Shown here: positions 31,377-39,065 of the stretch, one piece after another
Layout of the letters: every line of letters begins with the position of its first letter
Numbering within the stretch: the stretch's first letter is position 1
From: Qipengyuania xiapuensis
Lineage (GTDB): Bacteria > Pseudomonadota > Alphaproteobacteria > Sphingomonadales > Sphingomonadaceae
Reading direction: 5' to 3'
Length of the DNA stretch: 64,000 bases
Assembly (NCBI RefSeq): GCF_019711395.1
Contig: NZ_JAIGNL010000001.1
Coordinates: forward strand, 1,426,001-1,490,000
The notes under the pieces: model-generated
Databases searched by the model: none
What the model was told of the DNA's origin: nothing
The model's input: the letters and a program-made list of their open reading frames with translations, nothing else
Translations under genes and position numbers: made by a program

Positions 31377-32477
31377 TCAGACGTTGAACTTGAAGAGCAT
31401 TACGTCGCCATCCTGGACGAGGTACTCCTTGCCCTCCTGGCGCAGCTTGCCTGCTTCGCGTGCACCGCTTTCACCATTGAGGGCAACGAAGTCCTCGTAA
31501 GCGATGGTCTCGGCGCGGATGAAGCCCTTTTCGAAATCGGTGTGGATTTCGCCTGCGGCCTGCGGTGCCTTGGCACCTTCGGGGAAGGTCCATGCACGCG
31601 CTTCCTTGGGGCCGGCGGTGAAGAAGGTGTTGAGGCCGAGCAGCTTGTAGCCTGCCTTGATCACGCGGCTGAGGCCGCTTTCTTCGAGGCCAAGCTCGGC
31701 AAGGTATTCGGCGCGGTCTTCCGCATCCATTGCGACCAGTTCGCTCTCGATGGCGGCTGAGACGACGACGGCCTGCGCGCCTTCTGCCTTGGCTTTCTCG
31801 AATACGAGATCGGAGAAGGCATTGCCATTGGCCGCATCTTCCTCGCCCACGTTGCAGACGTAGAGGACGGGCTTGGCAGTCAGCAGTTGCGCCTGTCGCA
31901 GGACACGTGCCTCTTCCTCGTCATTCGGTTCGGTGAGGCGGGCAGGCTTGCCGTCACGCAGCAACTGCAGGGCCTGACCAAGAACGCTCGCGCTGATCTT
32001 GGCTTCCTTGTCACCTGCGGTGGCGCGCTTCTCGGCGGCCGGGACACGCTTTTCGAGGCTTTCGAGATCCGAAAGCATCAGCTCGGTTTCGACGACTTCG
32101 GCGTCGGTGATCGGATCGACCTTGTTGGCGACATGCTGGATGTCGTCGTCCTCGAAACAGCGCAGAACGTGAACGATCGCATCCACCTCGCGGATGTTGC
32201 CGAGGAACTGGTTGCCGAGGCCTTCGCCCTGGCTCGCGCCCTTAACGAGGCCCGCGATGTCGACGAAGGCGAGCTGGGTCGGGATGATCTTGGCCGAACC
32301 CGCAATCGCGGCGATCTTGTCGAGACGTTCGTCAGGTACGGAAACCTGGCCCACGTTCGGTTCGATCGTGCAGAACGGATAGTTCGCAGCCTGCGCGGCC
32401 TGCGTCTCGGTCAGTGCATTGAAAAGGGTGGACTTGCCGACATTCGGCAGGCCGACGATCCCGCAACGGAAACCCAT
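31377..32477 (-). CDS. ychF: Redox-regulated ATPase YchF
   Basis: OBG-family P-loop protein that prefers ATP, associated with ribosomes and the oxidative stress response. A 366-aa protein: P-loop GLPNVGKSTLFNAL, switch region with YPFCTIEPN, DIAGLVKGASQGEGLGNQFL, the altered base-recognition motif CNVGEED in place of NKxD, a coiled-coil insert and the C-terminal TGS domain ending DVMLFKFNV. Full length. Confidence 0.96.
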   Translation of the reverse strand: MGFRCGIVGLPNVGKSTLFNALTETQAAQAANYPFCTIEPNVGQVSVPDERLDKIAAIAGSAKIIPTQLAFVDIAGLVKGASQGEGLGNQFLGNIREVDAIVHVLRCFEDDDIQHVANKVDPITDAEVVETELMLSDLESLEKRVPAAEKRATAGDKEAKISASVLGQALQLLRDGKPARLTEPNDEEEARVLRQAQLLTAKPVLYVCNVGEEDAANGNAFSDLVFEKAKAEGAQAVVVSAAIESELVAMDAEDRAEYLAELGLEESGLSRVIKAGYKLLGLNTFFTAGPKEARAWTFPEGAKAPQAAGEIHTDFEKGFIRAETIAYEDFVALNGESGAREAGKLRQEGKEYLVQDGDVMLFKFNV

Positions 32478-32542
32478 CGATTACTCCGGAAAAAATGTGT
32501 TGGCCGCGCCCTTAGCGCCGGTGCGCGCCGAATGCCAGAGGA

Positions 32543-33544
32543 TCAGACGTTGTGGACCGCGCGAACGAGCGGGCCGAGCGTTTCCGAGCGGCCAAGCCAT
32601 TCGACCTGGGTCTTCGCGCTGACTTCGTTGATCGCTGCCTGCGGGATGCCGCCGCCGCTGACCGGCAGGCGAACGGGGCGTGTTCCGGCGGGCATGGCGA
32701 GGACCCGGGCCATGGCGTGCGGTATGTCCATCGGGTCCGCGCTTCGGCCCGAACCGTCTTCCTGCCCCATGCGCGCGACCACTTGCGGATAGCCGTCGAG
32801 ATGCAGGTCCAGCGCGCGTGCCTTGAGCTCGGAGGAATAGCGGTTGCGATTGACCCAGACCTTGGTGGGGTATCCGCCGGGTTCGATCACGGTCACGCCG
32901 ATGCCGTGCGGCACCAGCTCGTAGGCCAGCTGTTCGCCCATAGCCTCTACCGCGAATTTGGTGGCCGAGTAATGTCCCGCAAAGGGTACAATCACGCGGC
33001 CGAGCTGGCTCGAGATATTGAAGATATGTCCCTGTTTGCGCGCACGCATGTTGGGGAGTACCGCCCGCACGAGCCGGTGATAGCCAAAGACATTGGTGTC
33101 GAAGGCGAGCTGGGTGGCTTCCATGTCCTGCACTTCGACCGGCCCAGTGATGCCGATGCCCGCATTGTTCACAAGGACATCGAAACCGCGCCCGATCTCG
33201 CGCTCTGCCTCGCCGACAGCCGCCGCAACCTCGTCATCGAGAAGCACATCGAGACGCTTCACCCGGATATCCAGCTTCTCGTCGCTGGCAAGCTGGCGGA
33301 GTTCTTCCGCTTCCGGGCGCGGCGTGTTGCGCATGGTGGCGAAGACCGTCGCGCCGAGCCGCGCGAAATGCTCTGCTGACAATCGGCCGAAGCCAGACGA
33401 GCAGCCCGTGATGAGGATCGCCTTGCCGGACAGGTCGGGGGCAGGGGCCTCTACCTGGTCATCCTGTGCGCGGGTGGCGGTGGCGGCGATCGCGCCGGTA
33501 GCAGCGACACCTGCAAGAAGGGTACGGCGATTGATCTGGGGCAT
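32543..33544 (-). CDS. Short-chain dehydrogenase/reductase with Tat signal
   Basis: A 333-aa SDR oxidoreductase. The N-terminus (MPQINRRTLLAGVAATGAIA, then ATATRAQ) is a twin-arginine export signal with an AxA-type cleavage region, so the enzyme should be periplasmic. Nucleotide-binding ITGCSSGFG, structural VNNAGIGITG and catalytic YSATK are all intact, with the Ser in NISSQLG. Substrate unknown. An exported NAD(P)-dependent SDR is odd, because free nicotinamide cofactors are not expected in the periplasm unless they are carried in with the folded enzyme. Confidence 0.87.
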   Translation of the reverse strand: MPQINRRTLLAGVAATGAIAATATRAQDDQVEAPAPDLSGKAILITGCSSGFGRLSAEHFARLGATVFATMRNTPRPEAEELRQLASDEKLDIRVKRLDVLLDDEVAAAVGEAEREIGRGFDVLVNNAGIGITGPVEVQDMEATQLAFDTNVFGYHRLVRAVLPNMRARKQGHIFNISSQLGRVIVPFAGHYSATKFAVEAMGEQLAYELVPHGIGVTVIEPGGYPTKVWVNRNRYSSELKARALDLHLDGYPQVVARMGQEDGSGRSADPMDIPHAMARVLAMPAGTRPVRLPVSGGGIPQAAINEVSAKTQVEWLGRSETLGPLVRAVHNV

Positions 33545-33630
33545 GTGCAGCTCTCCTCACTTTGATAGCAAGGCTACACAGGTTTGCGCCAAGTCGGCAA
33601 TTCGAATGTCGGCCACGCGCAGCCTGTCAC

Positions 33631-33924
33631 TCACTCGGGCGGCGTGTCGTAATCCTGAGCGGTCTTTCCGCGACGCCGCATGGCGCGCTCGAACGCTGCG
33701 TCCACATCGAACTCTTCGCCACGGTCCTCATCGGCCATCGCCTCTCCAACCGCACGGATGAGGGTCCGTTTGTAGATGTTGCCGAGAATCGTAGTCGCGG
33801 CTGCTATCGATATTAGCACAAGGATGAATATCCGTTCACCTGTGCTCATCTCCAACGCGAAGAAAACGACTGCCTGAAAGGCAATTATGAGCAGGGCCAG
33901 AAAGGTGGTAATTTTGTTCGACAT
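33631..33924 (-). CDS. Small two-helix membrane protein
   Basis: A 97-aa protein starting MSNKITTFLALLIIAFQAVV. Two hydrophobic helices occupy about residues 6-50, separated by a short STGERIF turn, followed by an acidic/basic cytosolic tail (DEDRGEEFDVDAAFERAMRR). The first half is visibly AT-richer than the neighbourhood. Function unknown. It stands alone between pth and the Tat-SDR gene, all leftward. Confidence 0.75.
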   Translation of the reverse strand: MSNKITTFLALLIIAFQAVVFFALEMSTGERIFILVLISIAAATTILGNIYKRTLIRAVGEAMADEDRGEEFDVDAAFERAMRRRGKTAQDYDTPPE

Positions 33925-33989
33925 GATGGTGGTAATCGCTGTGTCAGAGTACCACCAAATATTTGGTTAAACACAGGAAGACAAAGCAC

Positions 33990-34559
33990 TTATTCCTGCA
34001 TGCGCAGCGCCACATCGTTCATGAAGCGCGCATCGTCTCCCTTGGCCAGCCATTCGGCTTCCGCACCGATCGCCCCGAGCATATCGGCGAGGTCGTCCAT
34101 CTCGCTCTTGGCGTAGTTGCCGAGCACGTGGCCGGTGACACGGTCCTTGCTGCCCGGATGGCCGATGCCGATCCGCACGCGGCGGAAGTCTGGGCCGAGA
34201 TGCTGGTTGATCGAGCGCAGGCCGTTGTGCCCTGCCAGCCCGCCTCCGCGGCGTACCTTGACCTTGAAGGGCGCGAGATCGAGCTCATCGTGGAAGACGG
34301 TAAGATCCTCGATATCGAGCTTATAGAAGCGCATCGCCTCGCCGACGGCGCGGCCGCTTTCATTCATGTACGTCGCAGGCTTGAGAAGGACGATCTTCTC
34401 GTTGCCGATGCGGCCTTCCTGCACCCAGCCGGAGAATTTCTTCTGCACCGGGCCGAATCCGTGCATCTCGGCAATCGTGTCGCACACGATGAAACCGATA
34501 TTGTGCCGGTGCATCGCATATTGCGGTCCGGGATTTCCGAGGCCTGTCCAGATCTGCAT
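33990..34559 (-). CDS. pth: Peptidyl-tRNA hydrolase
   Basis: Releases tRNA from prematurely dropped peptidyl-tRNA. A 189-aa protein. Catalytic His and the tRNA-binding Asn are in GLGNPGPQYAMHRHNIGF; other signatures are KPATYMNESGRAVGE, VFHDELDLAPFKVKVRRGGG and GHNGLRSI. Downstream of rplY (about 280 bp away), the usual alphaproteobacterial rplY-pth order. Confidence 0.96.
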   Translation of the reverse strand: MQIWTGLGNPGPQYAMHRHNIGFIVCDTIAEMHGFGPVQKKFSGWVQEGRIGNEKIVLLKPATYMNESGRAVGEAMRFYKLDIEDLTVFHDELDLAPFKVKVRRGGGLAGHNGLRSINQHLGPDFRRVRIGIGHPGSKDRVTGHVLGNYAKSEMDDLADMLGAIGAEAEWLAKGDDARFMNDVALRMQE

Positions 34560-34599
34560 ATTTTGCCTTTAGCACGCTGCGCGTGCCCCTCAAGCGCCG

Positions 34600-34770
34600 G
34601 GCGCCGCACCTCCGTGCGGCTTGGCTGCGCGCCATTTGGCGCGACGGCCGGTCGGCCTTTGACTGCCGTGACCAAGACCGGGCCGATGGGCCCGGCAAGC
34701 GCGACCGCGCGCCCGCAGCGGGTGCGGTTTGCCGCACATCTAGCGAGGATGAACCCGCGGAGGCGGGTTC
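34600..34770. repeat. Cluster of perfect short inverted repeats between rplY and pth
   Basis: Successive hairpins: GCCGCAC/GTGCGGC (34603-34620), CGCGCCA/TGGCGCG (34628-34643), GGCCG/CGGCC followed by TTT (34646-34660), CGGGCC/GGCCCG (34679-34694) and GAACCCGC/GCGGGTTC (34751-34770). No reading frame makes sense here. It could be an intergenic structured RNA, a processing region in the rplY-pth transcript or stacked repeats. Confidence 0.5.
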
Positions 34771-34781
34771 ACAAACAAGAA

Positions 34782-34805
34782 CGCCGGCCTCTTGCGAGAC
34801 CGGCG
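34782..34805 (-). terminator. Probable terminator after rplY
   Basis: On the minus strand CGCCGG, then TCTCGCAAGAG, then GCCGGCG forms a stem followed by TTCTTGTTTGT. It lies about 30 nt past the rplY stop. It may be leaky so that pth is still read. Confidence 0.6.
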
Positions 34806-34835
34806 CCTTGGTGATTTCCGAGTGGAAAGTGCGAA

Positions 34836-35531
34836 TTAGTCTTCGCTCTTCTCTTCCTGCTCTTCCGCAGCATCGGCGTCTTCGCCCTGCTCGGTTGCGG
34901 GAACGGCATCGGCATCCACTTCTTCTTCGCCTTCGGCGGTCGTGTCGCCTTCGCTCTTCTTGAGCGCCGACGGAGCGACGAGGGTCGCGATGGTGAAGTC
35001 ACGGTCGGTGATGGCGCTTTCGGCACCTTCCGGCAGCGTGAGTTCGCTGATGTGGATCGAATCGCCGACTTCCTTGCCGGTGACGTCGATTTCGATTTCG
35101 CCCGGGATCTTGTCGTTTTCGCAGATCAGGTCGAGCTCGTGACGGACAACGTTCAGCACGCCGCCCTTCTTGAGGCCCGGCGAGGCTTCTTCGTTGATGA
35201 AGACCACCGGAACGTGGACTTCGATCTTGCCGCCCTTTGCGAGGCGGAAGAAGTCGACGTGCTCGGGGCGGTCGGAGACGGGGTGAAGCGACACGTCCTT
35301 GGGGAGAGTCTTGATCTTCTTGCCACCCAGCTCGATCGTGACAATCGAGTTCATGAAGTGGCCGGTGCCGAGCTGGCGAACCAGTTCCTTGGCTTCCACG
35401 TGGATCGTGATGGGTTCTTCCTTGCCGCCATAGATCACGGCGGGGACACGGCCTTCGCGACGCAGTGCACGGGAGGCTCCCTTGCCAGCCCGTTCGCGCG
35501 TCTCGGCCGGAAGTGTCAGAGCATCGCTCAT
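34836..35531 (-). CDS. rplY: 50S ribosomal protein L25/general stress protein Ctc
   Basis: Binds 5S rRNA in the large subunit. A 231-aa long-form L25: an N-terminal L25 domain ([20 protein letters not shown]) and a C-terminal TL5/CTC beta domain ([20 protein letters not shown]). The last ~35 residues are an almost wholly acidic Glu/Asp/Ala tail beyond the folded domain. First of the rplY-pth pair. Confidence 0.95.
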   Translation of the reverse strand: MSDALTLPAETRERAGKGASRALRREGRVPAVIYGGKEEPITIHVEAKELVRQLGTGHFMNSIVTIELGGKKIKTLPKDVSLHPVSDRPEHVDFFRLAKGGKIEVHVPVVFINEEASPGLKKGGVLNVVRHELDLICENDKIPGEIEIDVTGKEVGDSIHISELTLPEGAESAITDRDFTIATLVAPSALKKSEGDTTAEGEEEVDADAVPATEQGEDADAAEEQEEKSED

Positions 35532-35648
35532 GTCGCTTACCTTTCGAAATGCATTGATTTACAAGTTCGGTCCGCCACGCCTCCAGGGATGACCATGACG
35601 CCGAAGCGCGCGCCTATAGCGTGACACGCGCGAAATGCAAGCGTGAAG

Positions 35649-36593
35649 CTACTGGACGCGCGTCACGCTGATACCCCGCTGTGCGAGGTAATCCTGCACG
35701 CTGTTCTCTCCGGCGAGGTGGCCCGCACCGACCGCCATGAACGCGGTACCCGGCGTATCCAGACGCTCGTCGATCCAGACCGCCCAGTTGGCGTTGCGCT
35801 CATAGAACAGGCGCGAGGTGATGAGCTGGTCCTGCGCATTGGCTTCCTGCAGCATGGCGCCAAGCGTTTCGGCATCGCCCTCGGCCCACTCTGCAATGAT
35901 CTTGTCTAGCATGGCGACGCCCGCCTGAGGGTCCTCGACCGCCTGCAGCAGGAACTGGAGCTGGTTCTCGATCGGCAACTCGTCGAAGATCGAGATCTGG
36001 AAGTCCACGGTCTCGAGTGCGACACGGGCGGTGCCTTCCTTGACCGTTTCCTCGAGCACCTTCTCGACGCCGTTTTCGCCATTGTAGCCCGCAGATTGCA
36101 GCAGCACCTGCGTGATGTTGATCGCCGCGAACCACGGTTCGAGACTGTCCAGCGCTTCGGGCGGGATGCCCATCTGGGCAAGGCCCGCCTCGTAAGTGGC
36201 GAGCTGTTCTGCATTCATCAGCCCGCGAAGCGTCTGCCCCTCGGGCAGCATGCCCTTGGCAGCGATCGTCTGGCCCATGGCGGCGATCACTTCGGGATTC
36301 ATGTCGATCTCGGTGACGAGCGAACCGCTGCTGTCGAGCGCGGTCTTCACAGGGCCACTGTACCAGTCGACATCCGCGGGCAGGGCATGGACCGTTCCGA
36401 AGAGGTAGATCGTGGTGTCCTCGTCAGCCACTTTCCACATGGCTGGGCCGCTCTCGGCGGCGAGTTCTGCCGCCGCTTCTTCCGCTACCGCGGCAACCGC
36501 GGCTTCGTCTGGCAGGGTGGAACAGGCCTGGAGGGCCACGAGGGCGAGGCCGGCTACGGTGCTCTTGAACAGGTTCGATTTCGTCACGGCCAA
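35649..36593 (-). CDS. TraB/GumN family lipoprotein (first of two)
   Basis: A 314-aa protein with a lipoprotein signal (TVAGLALVALQAC) and an Ala/Glu linker. The TraB/GumN domain begins MWKVADEDTTIYLFGTVHAL with the characteristic GTVH, and ends with an ERNANWAVWIDERLDTPG / FMAVGAGHLAGENSV motif. The fold belongs to the erythromycin-esterase/Tiki group of metal-dependent hydrolases; activity in bacteria is little known. It has a paralog at 39066-40112, so two copies lie within 4.5 kb. Downstream of the membrane-protein/XRE block on the same strand. Confidence 0.9.
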   Translation of the reverse strand: MAVTKSNLFKSTVAGLALVALQACSTLPDEAAVAAVAEEAAAELAAESGPAMWKVADEDTTIYLFGTVHALPADVDWYSGPVKTALDSSGSLVTEIDMNPEVIAAMGQTIAAKGMLPEGQTLRGLMNAEQLATYEAGLAQMGIPPEALDSLEPWFAAINITQVLLQSAGYNGENGVEKVLEETVKEGTARVALETVDFQISIFDELPIENQLQFLLQAVEDPQAGVAMLDKIIAEWAEGDAETLGAMLQEANAQDQLITSRLFYERNANWAVWIDERLDTPGTAFMAVGAGHLAGENSVQDYLAQRGISVTRVQ

Positions 36594-36660
36594 ATGTTCC
36601 TTCTCTATACTTGACGACTACTAGACTGAATATTCGGGCAGCAGTCCACAGTCATTGCGG

Positions 36661-37305
36661 TCAGCCTACATGGCGCTTCCACAAATTTCCGAAGTTGATG
36701 ACTACGAAGCTGGCGATGAAGATGATCATGACGTCCGGCTGCGGCAGCAATCCGCCGCGCCAGCCGATCCACCAGAGCGGGGCCGTAAAGTAGAAGAGGT
36801 AGCCGCCCAGCATGAACCCGAAGTCGTTCGCTGCCAGCGTGTAGTCGTCCGAGTTGCGCCGCGCGATGTAGGCGATGATCGGGATCGCGATCGCCCACAG
36901 TGCCATCATCGGCCAGACGGCATCGGTGGGCAAAGGGCTGTTCGAGAACAGGTGCAGCCGTTCGCCATCCGGTCCATCGCGGTTGATCAGCGGAAAGCTG
37001 ATTGCCACCCCGATTACAATGACGGCGCCCAGTATCCAGCGGATCCGGTTGCCGCGAGGGGTCTTGGGTTCACCCATGGTGAGATCGGGCATGTACCTCC
37101 AGAGCGCCCAGCAGACCGGAGGGATCATCAGGATACCGATTGCGGTGAAGATCCAGTCCGACTGCGTTGCCTCGCCAGTGACGATGTCCTTGCTGCCCGC
37201 CCACACGAAGATCAGGCCGACCAGCAGGAAGCTCAGAAGGATGCTCCAGCCAATGACATGAGCGAAATAGCGACCCATGTGGAAGGGCTTCTCGTCCTCG
37301 AACAT
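36661..37305 (-). CDS. Multi-pass membrane protein, third of a paralogous trio
   Basis: A 214-aa protein from the ATG at 37305, which has AAGGA 5 nt upstream and begins 2 nt after the XRE gene stop. Six or so membrane helices are visible. The second half contains IARRNSDDYTLAANDFGFML, matching NADEYTAAIWRAG in the 141-aa gene and MRDEYAELLWRRTG in the 159-aa gene of the same operon. I do not recognise a named family; the motif recalls DUF2178-like proteins that also sit beside tiny XRE regulators. An ATG at 37323 is a less likely start. Confidence 0.75.
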   Translation of the reverse strand: MFEDEKPFHMGRYFAHVIGWSILLSFLLVGLIFVWAGSKDIVTGEATQSDWIFTAIGILMIPPVCWALWRYMPDLTMGEPKTPRGNRIRWILGAVIVIGVAISFPLINRDGPDGERLHLFSNSPLPTDAVWPMMALWAIAIPIIAYIARRNSDDYTLAANDFGFMLGGYLFYFTAPLWWIGWRGGLLPQPDVMIIFIASFVVINFGNLWKRHVG

Positions 37306-37306
37306 T

Positions 37307-37504
37307 TCATCCTTCCGTGTCATCGAAAATTTCCTCGATTGGCATTTCAAACAGGCGCGCGATGCGGAACGCGAGCGGCAGGGACGGGTCGTGCTTGCCC
37401 GTTTCGATGGCGTTGACCGCCTGGCGCGACACGTCGAGACGGCCGGCCAGTTCGGCCTGGCTCCACTCGCGCTCGGCTCGGAGGACGCGGAGGCGGTTCT
37501 TCAA
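37307..37504 (-). CDS. Small XRE-family transcriptional regulator
   Basis: A 65-aa protein that is only a Cro/C1 helix-turn-helix: KNRLRVLRAEREWSQAELAG, then RLDVSRQAVNAIETGKHDPS. Its TTG start overlaps the stop of the upstream membrane gene (TTGA, 4 nt) and the next membrane gene starts 2 nt after its stop, so it is locked inside the operon. Such minimal regulators often repress their own operon and are controlled through the membrane partners; that is inference here. Confidence 0.85.
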   Translation of the reverse strand: MKNRLRVLRAEREWSQAELAGRLDVSRQAVNAIETGKHDPSLPLAFRIARLFEMPIEEIFDDTEG

Positions 37505-37980
37505 CGGCTGTCCTTCCAGCGCAGGAACTGGAAAACGCACACGAATACGATCATCACGTAGATGCTGACATACGCCATCACGGTATGGAGATGCGTCTCG
37601 GGCACGGTGATGTTGTAGGGGAAGGGGGCCTTCTCCGAACGCAGGATCCAATAGGTGATCCAGTTGGAGATCATGTAGACGTATGGTGTGAAGGCGAGCA
37701 GGTAGATCACGATGACGCCGGTTCGCCGCCAGAGCAGCTCGGCATATTCGTCGCGCATGAACTTGGCCACGATCAGGAAGCCCGGGATCAGCGAAACGCC
37801 GATTATCGAGGGGATTGCGATAACTGCTGCCCAGGGTTTGTCCGCAGGCAAGGTGTCGATCCCGAAGCCGTGGTCGAGGACCACATTGCTGATGATCACG
37901 AGGGCGGAGAGGAACGAGAAGTCCATCAGCCAGAAATAGAGGCGGTATTTGAAATCGCGCTTTGCTGTCGTCTCGGTCAC
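37501..37980 (-). CDS. Multi-pass membrane protein, second of a paralogous trio
   Basis: A 159-aa protein with about four membrane helices (LMDFSFLSALVIISNVVL, VIAIPSIIGVSLIPGFLIVA, GVIVIYLLAFTPYVYMISNW, TVMAYVSIYVMIVFVCVF). KFMRDEYAELLWRRTGVIVI at the end of helix 2 is the motif shared with its two neighbours. Function unknown. 13 nt after the 141-aa gene and overlapping the XRE gene by 4 nt. Confidence 0.78.
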   Translation of the reverse strand: MTETTAKRDFKYRLYFWLMDFSFLSALVIISNVVLDHGFGIDTLPADKPWAAVIAIPSIIGVSLIPGFLIVAKFMRDEYAELLWRRTGVIVIYLLAFTPYVYMISNWITYWILRSEKAPFPYNITVPETHLHTVMAYVSIYVMIVFVCVFQFLRWKDSR

Positions 37981-37993
37981 GAGCGTTCCCCTG

Positions 37994-38419
37994 TCAGAAT
38001 GTCCCGCGGATGCGGGTCCAGGCGTTGGCGATGAAGAAGGAGGCGAGGGCGACGAGGGGGAGGAGTTCGCCCGTGTCGAGATCGCGTTCGGTCGGCTGCT
38101 CGGTGAATCCTTCGAACAGCCCGTCGAGGAAGCCCTCGATAAACGGTGCGAAGAACATGAAGCCTACCGTCACCACGAATGCGAGGCTGGTGCCGGCCCG
38201 CCAGATTGCTGCCGTGTACTCATCCGCATTGCGGGTGGTGAACATCACGAGGAGCGCGGCCAGGAAGAGCATGGAGGTGAACCCCCGCACCGCTCCGAAT
38301 TCAGCTTCAAATGCCGTGAACGCGGTGATCCAGACAGCGAAGGACAAGAAAGCGACAAGCGTCGAGACATTGTGCCTGCGGACGCGCTTCTCGCGGGGGG
38401 TAAGAGCCTTGCCGTTCAT
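37994..38419 (-). CDS. Multi-pass membrane protein, first of a paralogous trio
   Basis: A 141-aa protein with four membrane helices: LVAFLSFAVWITAFTAFEAE, GFTSMLFLAALLVMFTT, GTSLAFVVTVGFMFFAPFI and LVALASFFIANAW. RNADEYTAAIWRAGTSLAF lies between helices 2 and 3 and is the shared motif. The N-terminus is basic (LTPREKRVRRHN). It opens the four-gene membrane/XRE operon. Function unknown. Confidence 0.77.
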   Translation of the reverse strand: MNGKALTPREKRVRRHNVSTLVAFLSFAVWITAFTAFEAEFGAVRGFTSMLFLAALLVMFTTRNADEYTAAIWRAGTSLAFVVTVGFMFFAPFIEGFLDGLFEGFTEQPTERDLDTGELLPLVALASFFIANAWTRIRGTF

Positions 38420-38458
38420 CGGTTCGCGATCCTGTCTGGTTTGGGGAAGGAAGGGGCC

Positions 38459-38493
38459 GCCGGAGCGCGGGTTGTCGCCAGCGCGCTCCGGCG
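38459..38493 (-). terminator. Hairpin after urcA, probable terminator
   Basis: GCCGGAGCGCG, 12-nt loop, CGCGCTCCGGC forms a perfect 11-bp stem within 40 nt of the urcA stop. It lacks a clear T run on the minus strand, so termination strength is uncertain. Confidence 0.45.
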
Positions 38494-38499
38494 AAAGGC

Positions 38500-38820
38500 T
38501 CAGCCCTGCACGTCGAGTTCGATGGCTGCGAAGCGCTCTTCACGGGCGCCGGCGATGGCCAGTTCGATCTGCGGGGCGGCGTTTGCTTCTGCTGCGAGGC
38601 GGCAGCTGCGTTCGAGCTTGCGGGCCTGCAGGTCGAAGCCTTCGACACGGCACATGCGGCGCACGGCGTTGTCGATGCGGTTGTCGAGCTTGTCCTGGTC
38701 GGCCTGCTTGGTCAGGTCGAGATCGCCGATGGCGACGGAGGTGTCGGGAGCATCCTTGGCCATGGCGGGAGTTGCGATGGCAGCGAGGGCAGCAGCGGCG
38801 AGAACGAAGGTCTTTTTCAT
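38500..38820 (-). CDS. UrcA family protein
   Basis: A 106-aa exported protein with a Sec signal (MKKTFVLAAAALAAIATPAMA) and two Cys (RRMCRVEG, LERSCRLAAEA) typical of the UrcA family, found mainly in alphaproteobacteria and Xanthomonadales. DLDLTKQADQDKLDNRI matches the family's 'L.t..G...l..RI..A...vC' pattern. Function unknown. It is transcribed alone from a strong promoter flanked by repeated 9-mers. Confidence 0.88.
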   Translation of the reverse strand: MKKTFVLAAAALAAIATPAMAKDAPDTSVAIGDLDLTKQADQDKLDNRIDNAVRRMCRVEGFDLQARKLERSCRLAAEANAAPQIELAIAGAREERFAAIELDVQG

Positions 38821-38932
38821 GTCAGGTCTCCAGCTTGGATATTGGGTCCAGTGGTTAGGTCAACCTTCCGAAATGTCAGGTTGCCCTTACTTTATGTCGC
38901 GTCTTGTTTCCGTTGTCAACAAGACCTGACAT
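38819..38932 (-). promoter_or_regulatory. urcA promoter with three copies of a 9-bp element
   Basis: Minus-strand promoter: -35 TTGACA (38919-38914), 17-nt spacer, -10 CATAAA (38896-38891). ATGTCAGGT occurs at 38819-38827, at 38873-38881 and inverted at 38924-38932. One copy is upstream of the -35, one just past the transcription start and one runs into the urcA ATG; spacing is 54 and 51 bp. The layout fits a repressor or activator operator set. Confidence 0.6.
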
Positions 38933-38986
38933 CCTGTCGGGATAACCTGTCACAGCCGCAGAATTCTGCGGATCTCGACGCCAGAA

Positions 38987-39024
38987 GGCCGGGAGCAATG
39001 CGTTGAAAAGCATCGCTCCCGGCC
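38987..39024 (-). terminator. Terminator after the second TraB gene
   Basis: GGCCGGGAGC...GCTCCCGGCC with an inner ATGC/GCAT pairing, followed on the minus strand by TTCT. A second perfect hairpin, AGCGAATCG/CGATTCGCT (39036-39059), lies between it and the gene stop. Confidence 0.6.
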
Positions 39025-39065
39025 CCTGATCTGCAGCGAATCGATTCGGCGATTCGCTCTGAAAG

